Assembly: GCA_048213135.1 (NCBI GenBank)
Contig: PS015269.1
Span: forward strand, 1 to 40,376
Length of the DNA: 40,376 nucleotides
Source: Reclinomonas americana ATCC 50394
Lineage: Eukaryota; Jakobida; Jakobea; Jakobida
Direction of reading: 5' to 3'
The notes below the pieces were generated by a model. It had not been told where the DNA came from. It ran no database searches and saw nothing but the letters and a program-made list of their open reading frames with translations. A program made the translations under genes and the position numbers. Positions 1 to 11,020 of this stretch are shown here, piece by piece (position 1 is the first letter of the stretch; each line of letters starts with the position of its first letter).

Positions 1-44
<44 letters not shown>

Positions 45-2536
45 AGAAGGTGAGAAGAGTGGACAAAGGCAATGAGAAGACGAGAGAAAGAGAGGAGAAG
101 CGACAAGTAAGAAAGGAAGAGAGGGGAATGAGAGGGGAATTAGAAGGGCAAAGAAGAGGGACAAAGGCAAAGAGAGGGAGAGCGACAAGGAGAGAGAGAG
201 AGAGAATCAGAAGGCGAGGAAGAGCGAGAAGGAGAGTGAGAGGAACGAGAAAAGGCCTAGCAAGCAGTAAGATTTGACGCGCAAGTGGTTGATTTCAAAT
301 ACGATGCTCACCGACGAGGATGTACTGCGCGGAGGGAAACCATGAGTATAATGACCAGCAAGGTGCACGGAAATGAATCACGACGCAACGGCCTGTTGTC
401 GAGCATTGGAAAGAGCGCGAGGAGAGAACACAGGTGAGTATAACGCAGAGCAGCCAGAACGTGTTTGGCAGAAGTACTCACGCACTGCACGAAACACAGC
501 AGTTAGTAACGCGGATGCACGACGACATCAAGCAACATCAACGCAACAGCACGGCCACCGCTGGAAGATTCCAAGGGAAGAGACGATACGTGTTAGAGGG
601 AAAGACCCGAACACATCATACTGAGATCAGGAGCTCACCGGAACGCCCTGCACGAGAAAGAAGAGTGAGAGGTGAATTTTCAGCGCACAGCAAGGATGTG
701 ACAAGCAAACGCAACATGAATGTGATGCGTGTCCTGAAGTCGTGACCCAGGAAAAACAGTGAGCGGCAACGCTTAGAGAGAGACGCAAGCAGGCAGAGAC
801 GCACCGGATCCACGGCCATCGCATTTCCGCCATGAAGAAGAAGGCACCGCTGCAGAGGCGAAGAGTGAGACACAAGGCGAGAAAGAGAGAGGAGGAGAGG
901 GGAGGTTACGCAACAACAAGATGGCGTAGATGGCCTGCAGCAATGCCGAGAACATGCATAGTTAGTGGTGCGTGGAGTCAAAGGAGAGCGGCTGGTCGAT
1001 CCATGACGCAACGATGACGATCTGCGAGGGAGGGAAGTGAGTGAACAGAGATATCGGGACGGGAAACGAAAGAAAAGGATAAAACACAAGACTAAAATCG
1101 CGAATCGATCGATGTGTGCATCGGTGAAAGAATAACTGAATGCTCTCACAAGGGGGACAGAGAACCACATCAATGGAAAATCAAGCGCAAGATACGCAGA
1201 ATGTTTCTCACTCGAGTAGCAATGGCGCGGGGAGACATAAGGGCTTCAACGTGCGAACAAAAATAAGAATCCTCCCAAGAAGCAAACACAGAAAGAGGAC
1301 AGCGCGCGCGCGCGCAAGAGAGTGAGGGAGAGAGAAAGATGAACAAGAGCCTCAGCAGAAGGTCATGACGCATCAAGATGGAGGAGACTGCATTCCATGT
1401 CAGTGTTCAAACGAGTGGATATCGAGGTGCGCAATAGATTAAAGAATGCTCTCACAACGACGCAGCCACATCAAAACAACCATGTCTATTGCCACGCCAG
1501 CCAGCCAACTCACCGCACGGAAGTCCAGTCCGCCAATGAAGATAAACGTCAGAATGCTACAATCCAACAAGAATCAATACACAGGCACCCACAGCAGCGA
1601 TCGCCAACAACGCAGACGAACCCTGCGAACAAAAAACAAAGCGCACAGTCAGCAAATGCAGAAGAGTCGTTCTCTCGCGTGCTTGGTGAAGCAGAGTACG
1701 CTCTGTTTGCTGCCTCCACCTCTCCCGTCACGCAGGCTTCTTGTTCGCTCTCACAACTTCCACCTCCGCGCTCCCTTCCATTGTCTGCATCTCCATCTTA
1801 CTTCACTCGCATAGCATTCTCAAGTTCTCTCAGTGAGTGCATCTCTGCGTGCACACACAGCTTCGTCTGCCTCTCCACTCTTCGTACACAGCATCCTCCT
1901 GCGCTCTCTATTCCCCTCCTCCCGCAGTTAGGGTCTCTAAGCGCGAACACACAGAGCAACTTCTCCCTCGTTTTCTCTATCCGTGACTCTCTCAGCGAGT
2001 GGGTCTCTGCAGATACACAGCTTCTTCACCGTCTCTCACACTCTGTCAGTAACACACAGCATTCTCCACACACACACACCTCTGCTTCATCTTCTCTTCG
2101 CCGTCTCGCCGATTGTCACATCGCACTCGGACACAGTCTCTTCCTTCACCCTCTCTTCTCCCCGTTCGCTTCTATCTCCTCTCTCTCTCTCTCTCTCGCA
2201 CACACACATCTTCTTCTTCTCTTCGCCGCCTCACTACATTCTCTCCCTCGAACTCAGACAGACTCCTCCTTCACTCTCTCTTTCTCTCTCTCTCTCTTAC
2301 ACACACGCACAGACACCTTCTTCATCTTCTTCGCCGCCTCAATGCATTCTCTCCCTCGCACTCAGGCACACACTCTTCTTTCGCTCTCCCTTCTCCCTCT
2401 TCGCTTCCATCTCCTCTCTCTCTCTCTCACACACACACATCTTCTTCTTCTCTTCGCCACCTCACTGCATTCTCTACCTCGCACTCAGACACGGACTCTT
2501 CTTTCGCTCTCCCTTCTCCCTCTTCGCTTCCATCTC

Positions 2537-2569
<33 letters not shown>

Positions 2570-2648
2570 CTTCTTCTCCTTCTTCTTCTTCGACTTCTCT
2601 TTGCCTTCACTTCCAGATAGCATCTCTGTGCAGATACACAGCATTCTC

Positions 2649-2725
<77 letters not shown>

Positions 2726-2885
2726 NNNNNNNNNNNNNNNNNNNNNNNNNNNNNNNNNNNNNNNNNNNNNNNNNNNNNNNNNNNNNNNNNNNNNNNNNNN
2801 NNNNNNNNNNNNNNNNNNNNNNNNNNNNNNNNNNNNNNCTCTCTCTCCTACTACTACTACGTACTCTCTCTCGTCGTACGTACTA

Positions 2886-2953
<68 letters not shown>

Positions 2954-3900
2954 CATTCTCTCCCTCACACTACGATAGCCTGTCTCTTCTTTCGCTCCTT
3001 ATCTCTCTATCCTTCACGCACACATCTTCTTCTTCGTCTTCTCTTTGTCTCGACTGTCAGATCTCTCACTCAGCGAGTGCATCTCTGTGCAGATACACAG
3101 CTTCTTCTTTGCCTTCTCTCTCTCTCACACACACACACACACTTGCAGACAGAACATTCTCTGACAATCAAACTCAATCTCCCCTCCACATCTCTCATCC
3201 CCTCTCTCCCCACACCCGTTCTCCTCACACACACTCACCATCAGCTACACACACAATAGCCCGCAAGTCACACAACACGCGCAATGTCCGTCAGTGCACA
3301 ACTGACACACACACACTCTCTCTCTCTCACACACAGACCAATCATCGCAGCCGACGCGATCAGACCCTAACACCGAGAGAGAGAGAGAGTGCGTGAGTCA
3401 CGGAGAAACATAAGAGTGTGTGAGAGAGAGCCGCTCACCAATATGCGAAGCATACGATCGCCCATGAACTGTTGAGAGAGACAAACGCGCGTGTGTGAGC
3501 GAGTGAGTGAGAGAGAGAGAGAGCGTGCGCGCAAGCAAGTGACTTGCAAAACACAAAGGAATATACCACACAACACAACACAACAACAAGTGGCGATTCT
3601 CTTCTCATGTACACACTTTTGCACACACTTGCACACATGCAGCGAAAAGAGCGACTTTGCAAGGCGCACTTAGGCGTCACCTAAGGCGTGATTCAGGCGT
3701 CGCCTTTACTATCGCCTGACAAGAACAGCCTACTCACACACACAAAGGCGACTGCTGCACACACTTACAAAAACATCATACCTTTTCCATGCATCCTCCC
3801 ATGATTGCTGCTCTTCACAAAGACACACACTGCGCGACAATCGTCGAAGTGATGGCTAAGTCGGATCGACTAACTCGACCGTGAAATTAACCGTGACTTT
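1..3900. repeat. Gene-free low-complexity block of GA, CT and CA repeats
   Basis: The block opens with 21 AG units (1-42). It stays purine-rich on the plus strand to about 1400 and becomes CT/CA-rich from about 1700 to 3350. Pure TC runs lie at about 2650-2720 and 2890-2949, on both sides of the 2726-2838 gap. Long open frames exist here, but they encode only Ser/Leu/His/Thr or Arg/Glu strings, lack splice structure and match no family, so I call no gene. A GGCG/CGCC-rich stretch of short inverted motifs lies at about 3660-3720. Confidence 0.85.
2095..2600. repeat. Imperfect tandem repeat, unit about 115-120 bp
   Basis: Three to four imperfect units share the order: CTTCGCC-CCTCA, then TGCATTCTCTCCCTCGCACTCAG, then a CTTTCGCTCTCCCTTCTCC stretch, then a TC run, then a CA run and CTTCTTCTTCTC. 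Each unit is therefore a composite of unique-like sequence plus TC and CA microsatellites. A further partial copy of the TGCATTCTCTCCCTC core lies at about 2950. Nothing indicates coding. Confidence 0.7.
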
Positions 3901-3909
3901 CATCGTGAG

Positions 3910-4431
3910 ATGCAAACGCCTTTGCCACTGCCCACTGCCGCCGCCGCTGCATCAGCTGGTGCCTCTGCTGCTGCATCAGTGCCGTCGAATGTTTACACGG
4001 AAGCTGTGCGATTGCNNNNNNNNNNNNNNNNNNNNTTCTCTGATGCACGCGCGTCCACAGGTAAGCTCGGCGGTGGCAAGTCGGATGCGCTTAGTCGCGG
4101 GTTGAAGCGGCCCGGTGCGGCGGTGGATGAGAGCAGTCGTGTGTTGAAGGTGCCGCGGACTGCTGCACCAGTGGTGCCGCCGTCTTCTGTGTCGGCGACT
4201 GGAGCGTTGTTTATTCCGCCGACGACGGGTGCGCCACTGGCGACGGTGTCGTTGTTGCAGAGTGGAGGTCCGCCACCGGCGCTGTTGATGTCGTCATCGG
4301 GAGGGAGTGCGTCAAGTGCAAGTGCGGCAAAACCGTCGAGTTCTGCTGGGCGAGGTGGATTGGTGGCGGCACTGTTGGGAGGTGCGACGGTGAGTAAGTT
4401 GCAGCAACAGCAGCCGCCAGCGCCAAGGTAG
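3910..4431 (+). CDS. Hypothetical Ala/Ser/Pro-rich protein or exon
   Basis: An open frame of 173 codons starts at the ATG at 3910 and is interrupted by a 20-N gap (4016-4035). The product is low complexity: Ala/Ser-rich at the N terminus, then a short basic stretch (SRGLKRPG, RVLKVPRT), then Pro/Val/Ser/Gly-rich, ending in poly-Gln and PPAPR. No domain is recognised. After codons for GGAT (about 4387) there is GTGAGTAAG, a textbook 5' splice site, followed by TTGCAG, so the true exon may end there rather than at the stop. Codon use resembles the real exons nearby. A degenerate second copy follows directly. It could also be untranslated or repeat-derived sequence. Confidence 0.35.
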   Translation: MQTPLPLPTAAAAASAGASAAASVPSNVYTEAVRLXXXXXXXFSDARASTGKLGGGKSDALSRGLKRPGAAVDESSRVLKVPRTAAPVVPPSSVSATGALFIPPTTGAPLATVSLLQSGGPPPALLMSSSGGSASSASAAKPSSSAGRGGLVAALLGGATVSKLQQQQPPAPR

Positions 4432-4800
4432 TTAGCTGGAGTGAAGTGCGAACTGTTGTTGTATGGGAGAAATCCATCTGGGCACGCAGGTGTCAATTTG
4501 GTTGGTGACGAGTGCAGTCGTGTGTTGAAGCAGTGCCTCCGACTTCTTCAGCAGTAGAAAGGGGCGTTGTTCACTCCACTGGCGACGGTGTGATTGTTGC
4601 AGAGTGGAGGTCCGCCACCTGCGTTCGTCGGAAGGAAGTGCGTCAAGTGGAAGTGCTGCAAAACCGTCGAGTTCTGCTGGGGGAGGTGTATTGATGGCGG
4701 CACTGTTGGGAGGTGCCACGGTAAGTATGTTGCAGCAACCGCCGAAAGGCGAGCTATTGTTTTGGAGAAGGGCATCAACTGTCACCAAGGTAGCCTCTCA
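4122..4800 (+). repeat. Tandem duplication of the hypothetical exon, second copy decayed
   Basis: Sequence at about 4122-4470 reappears at about 4507-4795, roughly 370 bp downstream. The shared stretch includes the codons for LLQSGGPPPA, GSASS-SAAKPSSSAG and AALLGGATVS. The second copy has deletions and an in-frame TAG near 4554, so its 5' half is no longer open. Its 3' half (4604-5029) stays open in another frame for 141 codons. Both copies keep a GT(G/A)AGT motif directly after the GGAT codons. Confidence 0.7.
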
Positions 4801-4957
4801 GCTGCTTTGTGATGTAGCTGCGGCCGAATGGACCAAGCTGAACGATCCACACGCCATCGAGGCGCCCGCGCAAATCGCTAAATGCAGGCACACAACTCCT
4901 CTGAAAAAAAGGCACTCTTGGACTCCAGCCTTCTCCCATAGCTTCGGTTTACGCGTC

Positions 4958-5989
4958 TCACAAAGTCACAGTGGCACGGGCGACCTGGCCGAGATTCCCG
5001 TTCCAGATGAGGTACTCGCCGCTGAATAGTTGGTGCTCGATGGTGACTGGTGGCATCTTGCCGGCGCCCGTGCAGACGACGGAGCGCGGCAGGAGCTGAA
5101 GGCCGGTGGCGGTGCGATTGGAGACGCGGAAGTTGAGCTGCAGAAGGAGAAGAGGAAAGGATGAGAATGAAGAAGGCAGACAAGGGTTGCGACCTGCGCT
5201 CACTCTCTCACCCCTTTCCCTCCCTCCCTCCCCCTTCCCCCTTCCCCCCTTCGCACCTTAATGTACGCATTATTGCCGGAGATAAACGGATCATCGTGTG
5301 AATCCCCCGGCACCAAATCGTACTGCACAGACGCCGGAAGCGCGAGCTCCAGCGTCTTGGGCGCCAGCTTCTTGCCGCCGCCTGTGCCACACTCACTCGT
5401 CAGCAACAAGAAAAGTGAAGAAATCACCCTGCTGTCTGGATACGCACCGAGTCTCCACAACAGGCCACTCTTGTCAGGCTCCACCAGGAGCTGGCCGGCT
5501 GACGGATTGGCGTCCACAGCGCGGACCTTCCGCCTGCATACGTGTGAGACCAATCGACAGCTCGCGCCATACCCTCCCCCACAAAGACGCAACTGGCTGC
5601 CGAACGGAATCGAGACCTCGAAAATGTCAAAATCGTTGCGCAAGTCCTCGCGGATCTTGAGCTGCACGAGCAGGCGCAGGACGGAGCTGTCGGGAACGTC
5701 CTGCTCGACAAACACCATGAGAACGCGCGCACTCCTGCTGAAAGAGGCAAGAGCGCGAAACCTTGAGCTGGTAAAATCCACGAATCGGCAGCTGGTCGAG
5801 GCGCGACGAGGTGTACACGACAAGGTCGGCGGCGTCGAGTGGCGGGTTGAAGACGAGCTTGATGGGGTTGGCGCTCATGTGGGGGCGCGGCTCGGCGCCC
5901 GACGTCTCGCACGGGTGCACGACGAATTCGTCGAATTGGCCCGAGTGGTCGATGGTGAGGGCCACGGTTGATTGGCCCTCGATGCTGGA
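4958..5989 (-). CDS. Mu-homology-domain adaptor medium subunit, C-terminal part (AP-5 mu-like)
   Basis: Five exons join in frame on the minus strand: 5989-5762, 5700-5594, 5533-5448, 5381-5257 and 5137-4958. The introns are about 60-120 nt and the stop is at 4958-4960. About 240 residues are recovered. They follow the beta-strand order of a mu homology domain: a strand with FNPPLDAADLVVY, then LPIRGFYQLK, LLVQLKIR-FDIFEVSIPFG, a Ser-Ala-Gly-to-LLWRLG strand, then AYIKLNFRVSN-TATGLQLL, and a C-terminal SGEYLIWNGNLG. The family carries cargo-binding medium chains of adaptor complexes on endosomal and Golgi membranes. The IPFG and GEYLIWN features fit AP-5 mu best from memory; stonin/muniscin or TSET subunits are alternatives. 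The N terminus is not found: the intron upstream of 5989 runs through CT-rich DNA into the 6643-7174 gap. Confidence 0.6.
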
Positions 5990-7502
5990 CTGGGGGGAGG
6001 GAAAGGGAAAGGGAGGGTGAGGGGAGGAGAAAGGGAATGGGGAGGGGAGGGGAGGAAAACAAGGGAGAGGGAAGAGCGAGTGGGGAGAGCGAGAGGGGGA
6101 ACGAGAAGGGGAGCGAGAAGGGAAGCAGAGAGAGGGAAAGACGAGAAGAGGGTCGAGAAGAGGGTCGAGAGGAGGGGCGAGGGAGAGCGAGGGGCAGTGG
6201 CGACGATGTATCGCAAGCGCAAGTAAAATATAAACGAGATCGTCACTTGATGTCACGAGGTGAGGCGTCCACGTGCAGGCACAGAGAAAATGAGTGAACA
6301 TATGAAGAAGGCTGATGACAGGTGGAAGATGGTCGTGCGAGAAAGACAGGAAATGTGCGAAAAGGCACGGGGAGGAGAGAGCAGGAGCGGAGTGACCCAA
6401 GGAGGAAGCACAAGCAAGTCGTGTCGTCCTCCCAAGGAAAAAGTCAAGACTGTAAGATAACACGAATACGGAGGATTCACTCTGCCTGTTGCCCTCACTC
6501 TTTCTCTCACTCCCTCTCTCCTTCTCCGGTGTCTCTTTTTCTCTTCCCTCTCTCTTCCGTACTTCCATCACCCTCCCTCTCTCCTTCCCTGCTCCCTCTC
6601 TCATTTCCGTCTTCCCTTTAATTCTTCTCTCTCTCTCTCTCTNNNNNNNNNNNNNNNNNNNNNNNNNNNNNNNNNNNNNNNNNNNNNNNNNNNNNNNNNN
6701 NNNNNNNNNNNNNNNNNNNNNNNNNNNNNNNNNNNNNNNNNNNNNNNNNNNNNNNNNNNNNNNNNNNNNNNNNNNNNNNNNNNNNNNNNNNNNNNNNNNN
6801 NNNNNNNNNNNNNNNNNNNNNNNNNNNNNNNNNNNNNNNNNNNNNNNNNNNNNNNNNNNNNNNNNNNNNNNNNNNNNNNNNNNNNNNNNNNNNNNNNNNN
6901 NNNNNNNNNNNNNNNNNNNNNNNNNNNNNNNNNNNNNNNNNNNNNNNNNNNNNNNNNNNNNNNNNNNNNNNNNNNNNNNNNNNNNNNNNNNNNNNNNNNN
7001 NNNNNNNNNNNNNNNNNNNNNNNNNNNNNNNNNNNNNNNNNNNNNNNNNNNNNNNNNNNNNNNNNNNNNNNNNNNNNNNNNNNNNNNNNNNNNNNNNNNN
7101 NNNNNNNNNNNNNNNNNNNNNNNNNNNNNNNNNNNNNNNNNNNNNNNNNNNNNNNNNNNNNNNNNNNNNNNNNNTCTCACACACACACGCACACACGCTC
7201 GATGCTCTGATGAACCAACCAAGTGTTGGAGGAGGATGTGGAGAAACCTTGGACTTTGCTTGGTGAGACACAGCCAAATAAGGCAACCCTGGAGAAAACC
7301 CTGGGGTTCCAAGGCAAATTCCAGCCTTTTCCAACAAACCTGCTCCGTCGTCGTCCTGTCCGTCTTCCTTGTTATCCTGCCTCGCCTCCTCTGTCCATTC
7401 GGCGACAAGATCGACTTACTCGCTGTTGCGAGGCAACGCCCTCTTCGCTTCTTTGGTGTGTGTGTTTGATTGTGTGTATGTGTGTGGTGTTGAGTTTTGT
7501 AA
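5990..7502. other. Intron and intergenic DNA of the mu-like gene, with a gap
   Basis: 5990-6240 is a CT-rich (minus strand) polypyrimidine intron ending in CCCCCCAG at 5990. 6240-6480 shows no convincing exon on either strand. 6480-6642 is again CT-rich, and 6643-7174 is unsequenced. Upstream exons of the mu-like gene may lie in the gap. 7175-7502 holds a CA tract and an imperfect inverted repeat but no recognisable gene. Confidence 0.6.
7234..7338. repeat. Imperfect inverted repeat
   Basis: The left arm (about 7237-7261, GGAGAAACCTTGGACTTTGC) pairs imperfectly with the right arm (about 7308-7333, CCAAGGCAAATTCCAGCC-TTTTCC). Roughly three quarters of positions pair. A second short palindromic pair (AACCCTGG with CCAGGGTT, read across AAACCCTGGGGTT) lies between the arms. 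It could fold as a long hairpin RNA or be a MITE-like remnant. No target-site duplication was identified. Confidence 0.4.
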
Positions 7503-8930
7503 ATGTTGAGACCCGGCCGTCCTCGATTTGACAGATCTCTCGCTCTCCTCATCCCTTTCACAGTAGCACTCATGATTGGCGCCGCTATGCGTGCACCGTA
7601 CTCTGCGCCTCCATCATCCATCGATGAGCTCCGTTCGTGGTTGGATGGCTCGATTCAAGAGTTCGTGCGAGATGTTGCGAAGAGTCACACAGACTTAGTC
7701 GGTGATGTGCACTTTCTTGAAGACTATCACGACAATGTGGTGGGTCTGGGAAAGTACGCCGATTGGCTGTGCGCTGAAGTTGCGCGATGCACTTATTCAT
7801 GCATGCTCGCGCTTGCTTTCTTCACCTCACGCTGCGTTGCAGAAAGCAGCGGGGCGTGATTCCCTGCGCACCGACGAAGCTTGTGCTCTGCGATTCGTCG
7901 ATGACTTTCCGCGAGACTCTGCTGTGAGGCTGGATGATCCAGGGGACTGCATTGCTCAGCATTCCAGACTGCTGGCCTTTTTGCAGGTGTGGTGGAATGC
8001 AGTACTTGTGCGCTCTCATTCTCAAGTTTGCTAACGCAAATGGATACGCTGCTATACAGGGTGTTGTGAACACGGCAACGAGCTCAGTGTCTGTGTGCTT
8101 GATTGGCACGGCCCCATTCGGAACGACGAATGTGGAGCATGGCCTTGTTCTAGTTCACTGCCAGCCCTTCGTTGGGCTTATTGACCTCAGCCTCGACATG
8201 AATGTCTCTTTGGTGTGGGACACCGAGAATGTTAGGTTGAGACGTTCTCGCGCTGGCTTCTTTGATTCGCTAACCTATCACGCGCAATCAGGATGGTCAT
8301 GCCAGCGCCCGGTTTGCTGACGGAGCCAAGTCATTTTCCATCACTTGGCTGTCAGTGGCAAACGAAGTAGACCGTCATCTCCCGCTTCCCAATGTCCAGC
8401 ACGTCGCTTGTCAGGCGCGACCCGATGGCTTGCGCGATCCACTGTTGATCATCAACCACACCAACGGCCGTCAACTCAGAATGGTCGCACCGTTGCCTGA
8501 TGGCACTCTGCAACAGCGTTGGCACGACGCAAATGGAGTGCAACACCTCTCTGCTGCCGATATCAAGAGGATTGACGTCGAGGCACTCTCTACTGGCAGC
8601 CGTTTCGCTGGTCGTTGTCGTGACATGCGAACTGGAGTTCGGCTGACAACGTTTGAGGTGGTGAAGTTGGCAGTCGGTGGTGGAAGCGCCTCCGGATCCA
8701 GCAGTTTGCCGACCTCGACCCACGGGTGGTGGTTCCTGAGCAAGCCCGGGCCCCCCGCCAAGGATCAGCTGCGAAGGCTGTCTGATCCCGACGCACCGCT
8801 TGACGAGGCGTTTCTCAGATCAGCATTGCACCGCGTGTGCCCACATCGCCTTGTGAGGGAGAAACTGTTTGCGGCCATCCTCAGCGTTCACAATGCAGCA
8901 CTTGACGGAGTTATTGAGCTTGTTGAGTGA
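7503..8930 (+). CDS. Hypothetical protein, four exons, 416 codons
   Basis: Exons 7503-7778, 8007 end of 7843-8007, 8060-8230 and 8292-8930 all join in phase 0, with introns of 64, 52 and 61 nt. The first donor is GTTGCG with acceptor TTGCAG. The second could instead be GTACTT at 8002. The product starts with a basic stretch and one hydrophobic segment (SLALLIPFTVALMIGAAM, residues about 12-29), which could be a signal anchor. If translation starts at the internal ATG at 7572, that segment is lost. The rest is mixed and soluble-looking with aspartate-rich loops, a Gly/Ser linker near residue 325 and an alpha-helical C terminus. I recognise no family. The gene converges on the minus-strand gene ending 98 bp away. 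Confidence 0.6.
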
Positions 8931-9028
8931 TCAGTCAATCACTTGCATGTGTAATGCCAGTGAAAATATCTGCAACTCTGACAATCACAGCACAGTCCTC
9001 AAAATGCTGCACGTGCTCTGAGGCATTA

Positions 9029-10120
9029 TCAATCGCCGAATTTATCGCGACAGCTTTCCAGCAGCTCCAACGCTGCCAACTCTTCAGCATCCGGCTCGTG
9101 CAGGGTGGCCTCCAACGCGTAGTGTTCGGGAGCCAGCGCACCATGGGCTGGTCGGAATGTGAGAAAGACTTCAAGTAAAGGGTGCAAAAATCGACGTAAC
9201 TCAGATCTGGCAGCTCTTCGATCAAACTGGCAAGCTTGCGAGAAACAGTGGAGAGCTGTTGAGCGACCTTTGCACAGAGCGGGTGCCACACGCGCCAGAT
9301 ATCGCCTAAAATAGCCCTCACAAGGGCAAGGCGGGTGCGCAGTTCTTCTGGAGTGAACTTGCCGTCCGACATCATGGCGACACGTTCGAGGGAGCACTGC
9401 TTGAGAGAGGCGAGCACATCCAAAACAGCTCGGAAGACCAGCTCCTCCAACACCTGCAGAGTTGTGTCTTCCGCGGGTGCCGATGTTCGACCGACATCGC
9501 GGCCGTCTGCCGACAGTTCTGTGGCAGACGCCATTGGAGCTGCAGCCGACGACACGGCCGTTTCCTGCACGCGGATCGGCCCCATCGTCGCATCGTCGGG
9601 ATCACAGACCGGAGCTTGAGTGGGTTCATGGAGCTCCAGAGATGACGCAGCGTGCGCTGGCTCGCGATCTTTTTCTGACCCCAAGTTGCCACTCGCCCCC
9701 ACATCCGGTGTCAGAGGAGAAGACGGCGGCGACACGTCGTGCTCGCCATAAAGCGAGTACGATTTGATCAGGTGATCCATGACTGTCAACACAGAATCTT
9801 CATCCGCCGTAGCAGCAGCAGCCCCCGACGACGACAACCGGGCTGCCGACTCGCGGGCACAAATAGGCCGCAAGCTGTCTTTCTGCGGCACAGCAAAGCA
9901 GTTCGACATGGACATCACAGGTCACAGCGTACGCACACAAAAATAAACACGCACCATCATCGTGAAAGCAGAAATCATATCCTTCTTGGAAGCACCCAAT
10001 ATCTGGCTTTGACAAGCGTGCAACGGTGCTGCTGACGAGAGTGACTGTTGCACAAGCGTGAGAATGTGACTCACACCCCAGAACGAGGGCTCGACACCCA
10101 GACCATTGCGAACAGTGATC
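9029..10120 (-). CDS. Hypothetical protein, minus strand, 5' end unresolved
   Basis: The clearest exon runs from about 9883 down to about 9231, with Ala/Ser/Pro-rich sequence and then a helical region (LQVLEELVFRAVLDVLASLK, then EELRTRLALVRAILGDIWRVWHPLC). An upstream exon ending at ACC ATG ATG before GTGCGTG (about 9955) joins it in phase 0 through acceptor GCCGCAG. Downstream, a frame change near 9200 is resolved by a 59-nt intron with donor GTTTGA and acceptor TTGAAG. This restores an acidic C-terminal tail rich in Glu, Leu and Ala and ending KFGD at 9029. An unspliced alternative from the ATG at 9918 gives 327 codons but a less protein-like tail. No family is recognised. The 5' exons beyond about 10120 are uncertain. 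Confidence 0.5.
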
Positions 10121-11020
10121 TGAATGCTAGTCGGGCGCTGGCCTTGTACGGAGTGAGTTGATCCCTTTCGGGAGCGGAGCTCAGCTCTTTGCGTGACAGA
10201 GTGCGGTCCCACAGAGTGACTTGTGCAGGACAGGTGAGTTACAAGCGACGTCGATCGCAATGCCCACCCTCGCAGTCATGTCGTGTTGCGCACCACCACC
10301 TGCAGGCGTCTATTTTTTGGGCAGGCATGCGCAGCATGTCGCACCTTCGGTGCTCAACGTTGCAGACTGCTCCAAGCTCAAAGGGATGCGAGCATGGGTT
10401 GCCGTGGCGCCGCATCGCCGTGACGTCGTGGCAACGTTGCCACAACAGCCGTCGTGACGTTGCGGTGCATCAATCGCGACTTTGTCGCCCTCCTTCATCG
10501 GAGTGCGTTGGGAGCTGTGTGTGTGTACATGTTCGTGTGTGTGTGTGTACATGTGTGTGTGTGTGTGTGTGTGTTCAACTCTGCGCGCATGCTGGCGTGC
10601 ATCAACGCGTTCATTCACGATCCACTCGCCTACAGTTGCAGATCGCAGTGACATGAGGCGAGGAGCTGATCATGAGAAACGGCAGCGTTTACGTTTCCTG
10701 TGGACAACTTTGACTTCGCACGTGAATCGTCGACATCAGCACTATCGCAGTCGCCAGGAAGTACGCCTGTGTGTATGTGTGACACACTGCACTTGCCGCC
10801 TTTGAGTGTGTGCCAGTGAATCGTTGTAGAGGAGGTGCGCTGTCCTCTGTCCCCGCATTGCAATCCAACTGTTGCAGAGGAGAGAGGGCGGCGCCTCTCT
10901 CCACTCACTTGCTTGCTCCTCCAGCAACCAAGAGGAGACACTTCACACAGACAGACAGACAGACAGAGAGAGCGAGGAGAGCAGTCTCTTCTCTCCGCTC
11001 TCTCTCTCTCTCACTCAAGA
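10121..11020. other. Divergent intergenic region with GT microsatellite
   Basis: The region separates the minus-strand hypothetical gene from the ABC transporter start. It contains a GT microsatellite at about 10517-10575 and a CAGA/GA plus TC run just upstream of the ABC start (about 10950-11012). A plus-strand open frame of 66 codons from the ATG at 10260 looks partly protein-like, and a minus-strand frame at about 10140-10225 could be another exon of the upstream gene. Neither could be joined to a neighbour with confidence. Confidence 0.4.

Noticed and set aside
1397-3396. Overlapping plus-strand open frames of 331-427 codons in the CT/CA repeats
   Set aside because: The products are runs of Ser, Leu, Thr and His from TC and CA microsatellites, they cross the 2726-2838 gap, and they have no splice structure or homology.
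5736-5761. A 24-27-nt intron in the mu-like gene
   Set aside because: Using the nearest CAG acceptors breaks the frame. The acceptor at 5701 gives a 61-nt phase-0 intron that restores the conserved strand.
5627-7621. Minus-strand open frame of 664 codons across a gap
   Set aside because: It is open only because the 532-N gap is treated as coding, and most of the sequenced part is CT-rich intron. Only the exon 5762-5989 within it is supported.
10260-10660. Possible small plus-strand gene starting at 10260
   Set aside because: A 66-codon frame looks partly protein-like, but I could not join it in frame to the later piece near 10580-10650 nor assign a family. The GT microsatellite interrupts it.
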